In this document: piece after piece, positions 9,050 to 18,500 of the stretch | Numbering within the stretch: position 1 is the stretch's first letter | Layout: each line of letters starts with the position of its first letter | NCBI GenBank assembly: GCA_964472565.1 | Contig: CAYYNB010000014.1 | Location: 1-62,955, forward strand | DNA: 62,955 nucleotides | Reading direction: 5' to 3' | Origin: DATAMF01 sp964472565 | Lineage (GTDB): Bacteria > Chloroflexota > Anaerolineae > Aggregatilineales > Aggregatilineaceae | Made by a program: the position numbers and the translations under genes | The notes under the pieces: generated by a model | What the model was told of the DNA's origin: nothing | The model's input: only the letters and a program-made list of their open reading frames with translations | The model's database searches: none

Positions 9050-11725
9050 ATGACGGTGAAACTCATTTTGACGCACGACAATGCCGATTTTGACGCCGTA
9101 GCTTCGCTCTTGGCAGCGCACAAGCTTCATCCGACGGCGATTCCTGTGCTGCCCCGCCGAGTGAACCGTAATGTCGGACATTTCCTTAATCTGTACGGCG
9201 CAGGTATGCCGTTTGTCCATTCAGATGATTTGAAGCGTGGAGTCAGGACTGAGCAGGCGGTCGTGGTAGATACCCAGAGCTATGCGACGGCGCGTGGAAT
9301 GCACCCGGATACACTGGTTCAATTTATCGATCACCATCCGCTAGATCGAAAACTAACCGAATACCAGCAGTACACGGGCGAGACCATTGGAGCCACCACG
9401 ACGCTTTTGGTCGAGCAGATTCACGCCCAGCACATCACGCTCGAACCAGTCGAAGCGACCCTGCTAATGTTGGGGATTTACGAGGACACCGGGTCGTTAG
9501 TCTATGGTACAACGACGCCCCGTGATATTCGCTGTGCCGCCTGGTTATTAGAGTGTGGCGCGAATCTCGACATGGTGCGCGAGTTTTTGCAGCATCCGCT
9601 GATGCCTGACCAGCAAGAACTTTATGATCTCCTGATCGCTAATATCCAGTCAGTGAGCATCAACGGTCACGTGATTATCCTGGCTTGTGCCCAGATCAAT
9701 CACCATGTGGATGAAATTGCCACCCTTTCCCATAAATTGCGCGAACTTTATGATCCAGGTGCGGTGTTTGTCCTGGTTCAGGTGAATGATGATATTCAAC
9801 TGGTCGCGCGGGGCAACAACGACGTGATCGATGTGTCGATTGTTGCCAAAGTCTTTGGTGGCGGTGGACACAGCCGGGCCGCCGCTGCCTTGATTCGTGG
9901 GCGGCGATTGGATGAAGTGCGGCCACAAATCCTGGAGATGCTGCCCCAGATTGTGAAGGCTTCGATACGGGTTGAAACCCTGATGTCGGGCGGCATCGTG
10001 CAAACCATCAAATCAACCGCACGCGTCGAAACCGCCTTCAACCGAATGCAGCGCACAGGGCACGAGGGATTTCCTGTTGTTGAGGAAGATAAAATTATAG
10101 GCTTGCTCACCCGGCGAGCAGTTGATCGAGCGATGAGTCACGGCATGGGCCGCCAGCAGGTTAAACACATTATGGAAGCTGGGCAAGTTACCGTGCGCCC
10201 TGACGACTCAATCGAGTTGTTGCAGCAGCGCATGATGCGCTCCGGGTGGGGACAAATTCCGGTTGTCGATGAACAGAATCGTTTGATAGGGATCGTTACG
10301 CGCACTGATTTGATTAAACACTGGGGCCAACGTGCGGATGCGCACCGCCACGTTGAAATTTTGCGCCGCATGCAGCAGGTTTTGTCGGCGGAATTGTGGA
10401 AGCTCATCGAGATTATTGCGGAAAAAGCCCAGGCATCCCATACCGGGCTGTTTGTTGTTGGCGGGTTTGTCCGCGATCTGCTTTTAGAGATTCCTAACCA
10501 CGATGTAGATCTGGTGGTTGAAGGCGATGCGATTGATCTGGTTCGGACGTTGCAAAGTGCTTATGGAGGCGAAATTCGCAGCCACAGTCAGTTTGGAACC
10601 GCAAAATGGCTGTTAGATGAATCGGCCACGCAAGCACTTGGATTGAAAAGAAATGGCTGGCCTACCTCGATTGATTTTGCTTCGGCACGCACTGAGTTTT
10701 ACGAGGAACCAACAGCGCTTCCCACCGTTCAGCGTAGTTCAATTAAACTCGATTTGCACCGGCGTGACTTCACCATCAATACCTTAGCGATCCGGCTTTC
10801 GCCTCACCCGATGGGTGAACTCCTCGACTTTTATGGTGGCGAACAGGACTTACAGGAAGGCGTAATTCGGGTGCTGCACAGTCTGAGTTTCGTGGATGAT
10901 CCAACACGTATGCTCCGGGCCGTGCGGTTGGAACAGCGGCTGGGCTTCCAGATCGAATCGCGTACCGAAGAGTTGATTCAAAATGCGCTGCCGCTGTTGG
11001 ATCGAGTGAGTGGGGATCGTATCCGCCATGAACTCGCCTCAATTTTGGCAGAAATGCAGCCGCTTCGTCCATTGACACGACTGGATAAGCTGGGCATTCT
11101 GCGCATGATTCATCCTGATCTGCGGGTGGATGAATGGGTGCGTGCTGCCTTCTATGCCCTTCGTTATGCGCGCGAGAATCACCCCTGGCCCTCGCTGGCG
11201 TCCTTTGATAATTGGATGGTAACGACTTTTTCTTTGCTCACCAGCCGCTTACCAGAAGCCGAACTTGAGCAGTTGGGCCGTCGGCTGCAATTTTCGCGTC
11301 CACGCCTAAATCATCTGCATAACGCACTGAATGCAATTTCGCTGCTTCCCGAACTCAGCGCTGCCCGCCTTCCGAGTGAAATTGTTGGGCTGCTGGAGCC
11401 ATTAGATGAGGTAGGTTGGTTAGCTGCCTGGGCCGCGTCACCGTCGGCGCTGGCCCGCGACCAAATTATCGAATTTGCGAAAACATGGCGTTTTATCAAA
11501 CCCACGCTCGATGGGCGCGCCATTCATACCATCACCCAAATAAAACCTGGCAAACTTTATGGCATCCTATTGGGACATCTGCGGACCGCGTGGCTGGATG
11601 GTGAAATTCATACTCCGGCAGAGGAGCGGGAATTGCTTCTAAAACTGGTTAAAACCTATAGTGAATTGGATCAATGCCCCCTTTCAAGTCTAATAGTTAC
11701 GTCCTCAAGATTAGAGAATCATTAG
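9050..11725 (+). CDS. DHH - CBS - tRNA nucleotidyltransferase fusion (A-adding type)
   Basis: A cytosolic RNA-end enzyme of 891 residues built from three modules. Residues 1-330 form a DHH/DHHA1 phosphoesterase (THDNADFDA near 8, DHHPLD near 94, GGGGHSRAAAA near 270). Two CBS motifs follow (about 308-427). Then comes a class II nucleotidyltransferase (VVGGFVRDLLL near 470, catalytic DVDLV near 485) with its RNA-binding C-terminal part. Fusions of this order are known among poly(A)-polymerase-like, A- or CCA-adding enzymes. I prefer ATG 9050 over ATG 9011 because the DHH domain starts immediately; neither has a strong ribosome site. A TACTAT at 9031-9036 could be a -10 box giving a very short leader. 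Confidence 0.85.
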   Translation: MTVKLILTHDNADFDAVASLLAAHKLHPTAIPVLPRRVNRNVGHFLNLYGAGMPFVHSDDLKRGVRTEQAVVVDTQSYATARGMHPDTLVQFIDHHPLDRKLTEYQQYTGETIGATTTLLVEQIHAQHITLEPVEATLLMLGIYEDTGSLVYGTTTPRDIRCAAWLLECGANLDMVREFLQHPLMPDQQELYDLLIANIQSVSINGHVIILACAQINHHVDEIATLSHKLRELYDPGAVFVLVQVNDDIQLVARGNNDVIDVSIVAKVFGGGGHSRAAAALIRGRRLDEVRPQILEMLPQIVKASIRVETLMSGGIVQTIKSTARVETAFNRMQRTGHEGFPVVEEDKIIGLLTRRAVDRAMSHGMGRQQVKHIMEAGQVTVRPDDSIELLQQRMMRSGWGQIPVVDEQNRLIGIVTRTDLIKHWGQRADAHRHVEILRRMQQVLSAELWKLIEIIAEKAQASHTGLFVVGGFVRDLLLEIPNHDVDLVVEGDAIDLVRTLQSAYGGEIRSHSQFGTAKWLLDESATQALGLKRNGWPTSIDFASARTEFYEEPTALPTVQRSSIKLDLHRRDFTINTLAIRLSPHPMGELLDFYGGEQDLQEGVIRVLHSLSFVDDPTRMLRAVRLEQRLGFQIESRTEELIQNALPLLDRVSGDRIRHELASILAEMQPLRPLTRLDKLGILRMIHPDLRVDEWVRAAFYALRYARENHPWPSLASFDNWMVTTFSLLTSRLPEAELEQLGRRLQFSRPRLNHLHNALNAISLLPELSAARLPSEIVGLLEPLDEVGWLAAWAASPSALARDQIIEFAKTWRFIKPTLDGRAIHTITQIKPGKLYGILLGHLRTAWLDGEIHTPAEERELLLKLVKTYSELDQCPLSSLIVTSSRLENH

Positions 11726-11752
11726 AAAAACCTTAAAATCTACTTCGAGTAA

Positions 11753-11782
11753 TTGTAAAAAAAATTTATTGTGGTGTATGAT
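11753..11782 (+). promoter_or_regulatory. Candidate promoter of the cupin gene
   Basis: TTGTAA (11753-11758) and TATGAT (11777-11782) are 18 bp apart, giving a leader of about 30 nt before the cupin ATG at 11821. Confidence 0.45.
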
Positions 11783-11820
11783 GTCGCCCACATTGACGGA
11801 TCTATAGCACGGGGTTACCT

Positions 11821-12153
11821 ATGGCAGTTTCAATTAGTGTTAACCAAGTTAAAATTACTCGCTGGCGCGGCGGACAGCACCCTACTCTTGATAATATTAC
11901 CCGCACGTTAAAAGCCGAAGGTCTCCGTCCCTATGTGTGGGCTAATACCCCTAACTTCCGCTATCCGGTCCGCAGTCATGGCTACGACAAAACACTTTAC
12001 TGCATTCAAGGAACTCTCGAACTTACATTCCCCAAACTTAAACAGCGTGTAATGCTCCGTGCCGGAGATCGTGTTGATCTGCCGCGTGGGGTGCATTACA
12101 GCACCATCATTGGTCCGGCTGGCGCGCAGTGTGTCGAGGCCAGCGAGCTTTAA
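11821..12153 (+). CDS. Small cupin-domain protein
   Basis: A single-domain cupin of 110 residues. A metal-site-like pattern is visible: SHGYDKTLYCIQGTLELTF in motif 1 and GDRVDLPRGVHYS in motif 2, with His in each. The family covers sugar epimerases, dioxygenases and small-molecule sensors, and nothing here narrows this down. It has its own promoter-like element and a strong terminator after it, so it is probably transcribed alone. Confidence 0.75.
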   Translation: MAVSISVNQVKITRWRGGQHPTLDNITRTLKAEGLRPYVWANTPNFRYPVRSHGYDKTLYCIQGTLELTFPKLKQRVMLRAGDRVDLPRGVHYSTIIGPAGAQCVEASEL

Positions 12154-12197
12154 ATTATTTGTGACACTTTTCAACTTAAACCATTTTAGGGTACAGT

Positions 12198-12228
12198 AAC
12201 CAGGGTGATTAGTCACCCTGGTTTTTTT
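12198..12228 (+). terminator. Rho-independent terminator after the cupin gene
   Basis: An 11-bp perfect stem (AACCAGGGTGA / TCACCCTGGTT) with a TTAG loop is followed by a run of seven T residues ending at 12228. It is preceded directly by TTAGGGTACAGT, nearly the same sequence that precedes the terminator at 3939. Confidence 0.85.
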
Positions 12229-12246
12229 GTCGTGGGAGATGGTTTT

Positions 12247-12777
12247 ATGCGACGATTGCGTCCACGCCGGAACCGGCAACAAGAGCAAGAATCTATTCCA
12301 GAAGTTTCTGACGAGGAAGAACTCGCCTTTGAGCCGCTGGTGCATGTGACACGCACTCCCGGCGATGATGAGCCTATCGCTGAAGTTCGACGCCAACACA
12401 TTCGGCTGCCGCGTGTGGCACGGCCTCAGATCGCGCTTCCTAACTTTCGGTTTGGACTTTTACTGTTGGTGGTTGTGTTGATCGGCGGCGGGATTTTTGG
12501 GGTGCTGCTCAACCAGGAGCGCATTCGGGACGATGTCGAAGCGTGGTGGCCGCTGGTACTGGTTATTGGCGCGCTGGTATGGATGTTGGTGGCTCTGATT
12601 CAACACCAGGGAACTTCGTTTTTAGGTGCAGCGGCGGTTACTGGAATTGGGTTGAGTTTGCTGATGGAAACTCAGGATATTGCCGAGGTACAGGAAACTT
12701 TGATTGGTGTGATGTTGGTGATGGTGGGATTGGGGATTGTGATACGAGGCTTTTTACTGCGCCAGCAAACTATATAA
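12247..12777 (+). CDS. Membrane protein with four predicted helices
   Basis: A protein of 176 residues that I cannot assign to a named function. The N-terminal 70 residues are charged and presumably cytosolic. Four hydrophobic segments follow: FGLLLLVVVLIGGGIFGVLL, WWPLVLVIGALVWMLVALI, a third around FLGAAAVTGIGLSLL, and a fourth around LIGVMLVMVGLGIVI. The WWPLVLVIGALVWML stretch resembles the short membrane modules of LiaF-like/DUF5668 proteins, but only loosely. The ATG at 12247 has GGGAGATGG upstream. A longer GTG start at 12205 would lie inside the terminator hairpin and is unlikely. The CcdA-TlpA gene follows. Confidence 0.65.
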   Translation: MRRLRPRRNRQQEQESIPEVSDEEELAFEPLVHVTRTPGDDEPIAEVRRQHIRLPRVARPQIALPNFRFGLLLLVVVLIGGGIFGVLLNQERIRDDVEAWWPLVLVIGALVWMLVALIQHQGTSFLGAAAVTGIGLSLLMETQDIAEVQETLIGVMLVMVGLGIVIRGFLLRQQTI

Positions 12778-12778
12778 T
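12773..12778 (+). promoter_or_regulatory. Candidate -10 box for the ccdA-like gene
   Basis: TATAAT overlaps the stop codon of the membrane-protein gene. No good -35 is visible. A seven-codon open frame starting at 12787 follows eight bases later; its significance is unknown. Confidence 0.3.
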
Positions 12779-12841
12779 GATCGCCCATGAGTCAACTCTG
12801 TGAATTATAATCTCTTTGTTCAATGGGTGGAGCTTTGATGG

Positions 12842-14482
12842 ATGGAAAGTAACGACATCACGATTGGGTTTGCGCTGCTGGCAGGGTTAGTGTCGTTTAT
12901 TTCGCCGTGTGTGCTGCCGCTGGTGCCAGCCTATATTGGTTATATGGGTGGACAGGTGACTCAGCAGGTCAGCGCACAGGTCACTGGAAAAGCCACACTT
13001 CGCCAGCGATCCTCAACGATGATACATGCCCTGTTTTTTGTGTTGGGCTTTACGCTGTTTTTTGTGCTGTTTGGCTTATTTACCACCGCTGCCGTATCGT
13101 CACTCACCTCAGTTGGTGTGTCGGAAGATGATGTGCGCAACGGAATTGCGCGAATTGGCGGCGCAGCAGTTATCTTCTTCGCTCTGCACATTATGGGTGT
13201 GCTCAACCGCATCCTCATGTGGCTTTCGAAGCGAGCGGCGCAGCTCGATCAAAACTCGTATGGTAATGTCATTTCCATGCTGGTTGGACTGGCATTGTTG
13301 GCTTTGACTTATTGGTTAGTGGTCGAATCCTGGTTTCTTACACTCGTCACACTGTTGCTCTTTTTGCAGATTTTTCGCGATGCCTTAAAAGCCGATACAT
13401 CGGGCCAATTCTGGACGAGGGTGATCGAACGTATCCAGTATGCGCTTTACGTTGATACGCGGCGGCAGAACCAACCTTCCAACCGGTACGGTTACTTTGG
13501 CTCGATGTTCATGGGAATTGTTTTTTCGGCGGGCTGGACACCGTGCATTGGCCCGATTTACGCAGGGATTCTGGCGATTGCCGCCGATGGACAGGACATT
13601 ACACGTGCTGGGATTCTGCTCACGGTCTATTCGATGGGGTTGGGAATTCCTTTTCTGCTGACAGCGGCAGCACTCGATCAAGCGCAGGGCGTTTTCCGGC
13701 GGTTGCAGCGTAACATGCACAAGATCGAAGTGTTTAGCGGTGTGTTTTTGCTGCTGATCGGTGTGCTGGTATTCACCGGGCAGTTGCAGAAACTTTCCGC
13801 CCGGCTATCGGGCAGCGGCTCACTGGGTGAAATGTCAACTAACCTGGAAGAATGCACCATTGCCCTGGTTGAAGGACGGATCAGCGGCGGTAACTGGCCG
13901 AACTGTGTTGGTGACGGTGTGAAGGATAGTTTTTATGTCGCCAGCATCAAAACAGTGATGCAGGTTCCCGTTAACAACTCCAGTGCAGAATCAAGCGGTT
14001 TGAGCGCACCGGATTTGGGCGCTCCAAATGAGACAAGTAGTATCCCCATTGGCTTGGAAGAAGGCAAGCGCGCACCGGATTTCACGACGACAACGCTGGA
14101 TGGGCAGACGGTTAAACTATCGGATTATCGCGGTAAGGTTGTGCTGCTCAGTTTTTGGGCGACATGGTGCGAGCCGTGCAAAGCCGAAATGCCCGATTTT
14201 CAGACGATTTATAACCTGTACGGCGGCGATTTTGTCGTGTTGGCCGTGAATAATACCATCGCGGAAGCGGATCAGGCTCAGATTGGCGAGTTTGTAAATG
14301 CGCATGATCTCACTTTTCCCATTTTGCTCGATGAAACTGGCGAAATCAACGGTTCGCTTTACCAGGTTGCCGGTTATCCGACCAATATCTTGCTTGATGC
14401 CAACGGCGTCATTATCAAACTAAAACAAGGACCGTTCGAAGGTGACGAACTGCTCGATATTCTGAATCAAAATCTTTCGTAG
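12842..14482 (+). CDS. CcdA-like thiol transporter fused to a TlpA-type thioredoxin
   Basis: A membrane protein of 546 residues that should carry reducing power across the membrane for cytochrome c maturation or extracytoplasmic disulfide reduction. The N-terminal membrane part has the two CcdA cysteine motifs, SPCVLP (about residue 21) and TPCIGP (about 232). An extra hydrophobic and basic stretch of about 70 residues lies between the helix groups. A linker of about 110 residues leads to a TlpA/AhpC-like domain with WCEPC near 441. DsbD joins related modules in Gram-negatives; here the periplasmic alpha domain is absent. The ATG has GGGTGGAG upstream. The DUF2085 gene follows after 11 bp and is surely in the same operon. 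Confidence 0.88.
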   Translation: MESNDITIGFALLAGLVSFISPCVLPLVPAYIGYMGGQVTQQVSAQVTGKATLRQRSSTMIHALFFVLGFTLFFVLFGLFTTAAVSSLTSVGVSEDDVRNGIARIGGAAVIFFALHIMGVLNRILMWLSKRAAQLDQNSYGNVISMLVGLALLALTYWLVVESWFLTLVTLLLFLQIFRDALKADTSGQFWTRVIERIQYALYVDTRRQNQPSNRYGYFGSMFMGIVFSAGWTPCIGPIYAGILAIAADGQDITRAGILLTVYSMGLGIPFLLTAAALDQAQGVFRRLQRNMHKIEVFSGVFLLLIGVLVFTGQLQKLSARLSGSGSLGEMSTNLEECTIALVEGRISGGNWPNCVGDGVKDSFYVASIKTVMQVPVNNSSAESSGLSAPDLGAPNETSSIPIGLEEGKRAPDFTTTTLDGQTVKLSDYRGKVVLLSFWATWCEPCKAEMPDFQTIYNLYGGDFVVLAVNNTIAEADQAQIGEFVNAHDLTFPILLDETGEINGSLYQVAGYPTNILLDANGVIIKLKQGPFEGDELLDILNQNLS

Positions 14483-14493
14483 GATACACATCG

Positions 14494-15231
14494 ATGAATC
14501 AAACTGACGATCTGAGTCGCAGCACACGATCGAGTCGGTTAGTGCTGCGGCTTTCACGACACTGGTTAAAAATTGCGCTTGGATTTCTGTTTTTATATGT
14601 CGGGCTAGCACTGTTGGCTCCGGTTTTACTGCATGCAGGCTACGACGGAGCGGCCAATGTGCTGTATAAGATGTATGGCCCGATGTGTCACCAGTTTGCC
14701 TTTCGATCCTGGTTTTTCTACGGCGATCAACTTGTCTATCCGCGGACAGTTTCCGGCACCGACCTGCAAACGTTTGAGCAGTATGCGTCGAGTGATGCTT
14801 ATTTTGAAAATGTAGACCTCTATTCGTGGTCAGCAGATTTGCAGATCAAAGCGCGCAGTTTCCGCGGCAATGAAGAAATGGGATACAAAACGGCGCTGTG
14901 TGAACGTGACGTGATCATTTACGCGACGATGTTCCTGGCTGGCCTGTTGTTCTCTCGTGTGCGAAACTGGCTGCGACCTGCTCCAATCTGGTTGTATCTT
15001 ATCCTGGGACTTGCGCCAATGGGATTGGATGGTTTTAGCCAAATGTTCAGCTATCCGCCATTTGAATTTTGGCCGGTGCGCGAAACGCTGCCAGGATACC
15101 GGGTGCTCACGGGAGCGCTGTTCGGTCTCATGAATATCTGGCTGGCGTTTCCTTACCTTGAGTCTTCGATGCGCGATACGATTAAAGCGCTTGAAGACAG
15201 GTTTGTTGTAGTTGAAAAGCTCCCATGCTAA
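14494..15231 (+). CDS. DUF2085 membrane protein
   Basis: A protein of 245 residues with about four membrane segments. MYGPMCHQFAFRSWFF carries the Cys-His and aromatic pattern of DUF2085, and APMGLDGFSQMF plus RVLTGALFGLMNIWL are the other conserved parts. Function in this family is not established. Co-transcription with a CcdA-TlpA thiol carrier hints that the conserved Cys or the large loop between the first and second helices may be a redox client; this is inference. Confidence 0.8.
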   Translation: MNQTDDLSRSTRSSRLVLRLSRHWLKIALGFLFLYVGLALLAPVLLHAGYDGAANVLYKMYGPMCHQFAFRSWFFYGDQLVYPRTVSGTDLQTFEQYASSDAYFENVDLYSWSADLQIKARSFRGNEEMGYKTALCERDVIIYATMFLAGLLFSRVRNWLRPAPIWLYLILGLAPMGLDGFSQMFSYPPFEFWPVRETLPGYRVLTGALFGLMNIWLAFPYLESSMRDTIKALEDRFVVVEKLPC

Positions 15232-15440
15232 CCGCGAATTACCAACATCGCCGGACTCCCCCCCCCCGCTTTTGGCATTTTGAACTCAGAAAGTTCAACA
15301 AAGTGGGGGTTTTGTTAAACTTGGTCAAAAACTTACCCCCCCCTTATATCCTCGACTCTCCTGGTAGGAAGCGAGACCGACGTTCTGAATTGTGAAAGTA
15401 CGGTTTTTCCTGAATATATAATAGTACGAATGTTCTGATT

Positions 15441-15490
15441 TGTCATCACCATTGACTGACTAACTTGAGTGACTAATTTCAATGGTGATG
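15441..15490. repeat. Palindromic dispersed repeat, copy 1
   Basis: A 26-nt stretch beginning TGTCATCACCATTGA is repeated at 42949 with one mismatch. Here CATCACCATTGA (15444-15455) is mirrored by TCAATGGTGATG (15479-15490), and the spacer carries a near-direct repeat of TGACTAAYTT. The sequence upstream also shares ATGTTC with the other copy. It may be a small non-autonomous element or a leftover IS end. Confidence 0.55.
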
Positions 15491-15510
15491 CCTGCAAAAA
15501 ACTATGCCTG

Positions 15511-15516
15511 TATAAT
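15511..15516 (+). promoter_or_regulatory. -10-like TATAAT before the kinase gene
   Basis: A perfect TATAAT lies 35 bp ahead of the kinase ATG. No convincing -35 hexamer is present at the usual distance, so an activator or alternative sigma factor may be needed. Confidence 0.4.
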
Positions 15517-15551
15517 GGGGTAAGGGTTTCTACTATTTAACGAAAATTTTT

Positions 15552-18500
15552 ATGCAAAATCTAACAGGACAAGTCATTAAAGGGTATGAACTGCGCCAGT
15601 TGATCGGTATAGGTGGCTTTGCGGCAGTTTATCGCGCCTATCAGCCGGTGGTCGAGCGAGATGTGGCGATCAAAGTGATTCTGTCGAAATACGCCAATAA
15701 TCCCGAATTTGTGCGTCGATTTGAAACAGAAGCCCAGATCATTGCCCGCCTTGAGCATTTGCATATTGTCGCGCTCTACGACTACTGGCGCGAGCCGAAT
15801 AATGCATTTTTAGTGATGCGGTGGCTGCGCGGGGGGAGTCTTTATTCATCGATCAAACAGAAGGGCGCATGGAGCTTGCAGGCTACTGCGCGGCTGCTGG
15901 ATCAAATTGCATCCGCCTTAGCGGTGGCGCACCGGCATGGCGTGATCCACCGTGATCTGACTCCGGCTAATATTCTGTTGGATGAAGAAGAAAACGCGTA
16001 TCTCGCGGACTTTGGGATTGCAAAAGATATTGTAGAAAGCAATGCGGAGGAAGCAGACGATCATCTATATGGCTCCCCGGCGTATATGGCCCCGGAACGC
16101 ATCATGCGGGATCAGCCAGTTCCCCAAACGGATATTTACAGCTTAGGAATTGTGCTGTATGAAATGCTGACGGGCCGCCTGCCATTTGATGCGCCGACGC
16201 ATACCACCTTGATGCGCAAACATCTTGATGAACCGCTGCCGCCGCTCCAGGAGCATGCACCGGAACTCCCCATCGGGTTAAATCTCGTGATTCTGCGTGC
16301 CGCAGCCAAAAGCCCTGAAGCACGATATACGGATGCATTGACGTTTGCTGCCGATTTCCGCCGCGCGATTGGTTTAACTGATCCCTCCCTTATGCCATCC
16401 TTGCCTGCGGAGGGTCCGACAAATGCATCGACTATCGATCTTAGCGCGGGGTATCATACTCTGATTTTACCCGAACTGGTCGAACCACAGAATCCTTTTA
16501 AGGGCTTGCGAGCCTTTGATGAAGCCGATGCTGCCGATTTTTTCGGGCGCGAGACGCTCGTTGAACAAATGCTGGAGCATCTCGCCACACATGGACGGTT
16601 TCTGGCTGTGGTTGGCCCCAGCGGGAGCGGAAAGTCGAGTGTGGTACGTGCGGGACTAATCCCGGCACTGCGCGAGGGGGCACTTCCAGAGTCGGCCCAT
16701 TGGTTCATCGTAAAAATGGTCCCCGGCGCGCATCCTTATGATCAGCTCGAAACCGCTTTAACCAGTGTTGCGTTTAACACCTCCATGAATCTGCTGGAGA
16801 CACTCAAAAGCAGTGAACAGGGTCTCTCAACAATCGTGCAGCACATCTTACCGCGTGAAAATGATGAATTGGTGCTGTTTATCGATCAGTTTGAGGAAGT
16901 TTTTACCCAGGTTACGGATGAAGTGGAGCGCGGCCTCTTCTTAAACAGTTTACGGGCTGCCATTCTGGATTCGAATAGCCGACTGCGTGTGATTCTCACG
17001 CTGCGGGCCGATTTTTATGATCGTCCCCTGCTGTATGCCAGTTTTGGGGAACTGATTCGGGAGCATACGTTTGTCATTCTGCCGCTGACGAATGCTGAAC
17101 TGCATGAAAGCGTGACCGCCCCCGCGCTGCGAGCCGGATTAAGAGTGGAAGATGGACTGGCCGAAGCCATTGTTGTGGATGTCAATGAACAACCCGGCGC
17201 GCTGCCGCTGTTGCAGTACGCATTAACCGAATTATTTGAACAGCGCGAGGATCATACGCTTAAATTAGATGTTTACCGGGCTAACGGCGGTGTGATGGGA
17301 GCGCTGGCCCGACGTGCGGAAATGCTGTACCAGGAAATGAGTCCCGCCTATCAAACCGCCGCCCAGCAGATGTTTCTGCGGATGGTCAGCCTGGGGGAAG
17401 GAACCAAAGACACACGGCGGCGGGTGCGGTGGGCTGCACTGAGTTCGCTGGGCAGAGAGAAAAAAGAGGTTTATCAGACGGTATTGGATCAGTTTGGAAA
17501 ATATCGTTTGCTCACTTTTGACCGTGATCCTCAAACCCGCGAGCCGGTGGTGGAGATTGCCCACGAGGCGTTTATCTCCCAGTGGCAGCGACTACGCGAG
17601 TGGATTGAGCAAAACCGCGACAATCTGCGCACACAACAGCGGCTGACAGCGGCAGTTGCCGACTGGCTCAAGGGAAGTAAAGACTCCAGTTATCTGGCGC
17701 GAGGTGCGCAGCTCAGCCAGTATGAAGTCTTAGAAACCACCAGTTTAGCACAGGCCGAAGCGGATTATCTGGCGGCCAGTATTGCAGCCCGCCAGCGGGC
17801 CATCCAACGTCAGCGGCTGTTTATCGCCGGGTTAATCGGGTTCGCCTTGTTTGCGCTGGCATTGGCGCTGTTTGCGTTTGACCGCCAGAATCGGGCCGAA
17901 AAGTCGCAGGCGGAGGCGATTGCGGCGCGGGATGTGGCGGATCAGCAGGCTCGGATTTCGCGTTCGCGCGAATTGGCCGCTACCGCACGCGGCCAACTTG
18001 AACAACTGGATCGTGCCCTGCTGCTGAGTCTGGAAGCGTTAAAGGTGGCAGATACTTTTGAGGCACGCGACAGTTTGCTGATGGCGCTGCGCTATTCGCC
18101 TCACCTACGCGCCTTTTTGCATGGACATCCCGCTGGGGCTGATGTGCGGAGTGTGGCTGTTCATGATTCGCTGATTGCGACCAGTGATGCTGCTGGCAAT
18201 ATTATGCTGTGGGATATGGAAACGCGGCAGATGGTAGGTGAACCGCTGCTCGGACATAAGGGCGAAGTGAACAGTATCGCCTTCAGCCCGGATGGGCAGT
18301 TGCTGGTATCCGGCGGGGCAGATGGCGTGGTACGGCTGTGGAATATACAGTCAGATGAAATCGTTGGTGAATACAGCCAGAATGGGGAAATATGGAGTGT
18401 GACCTTCAGCCCAGATGGAACACGGATTGCAGCGGCGGGCGAAGAGATGACCATTACGCTGTGGGATGTCGAGACGGGTGAAATGGTATTTGATCCCCTC

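Larger units (their letters stand above)
15232..15551. other. 320-bp intergenic region before the first kinase
   Basis: No gene is seen. It holds a C-run near 15258, a short inverted repeat TTGAACT / AGTTCAA (15280-15298), a second C-run near 15336-15343, the palindromic repeat at 15441-15490, and a -10-like TATAAT at 15511. Confidence 0.7.

Noticed and set aside
12205..12246. Upstream GTG start for the four-helix membrane protein
   Set aside because: It lies inside the terminator hairpin, whereas ATG 12247 has a good ribosome site.
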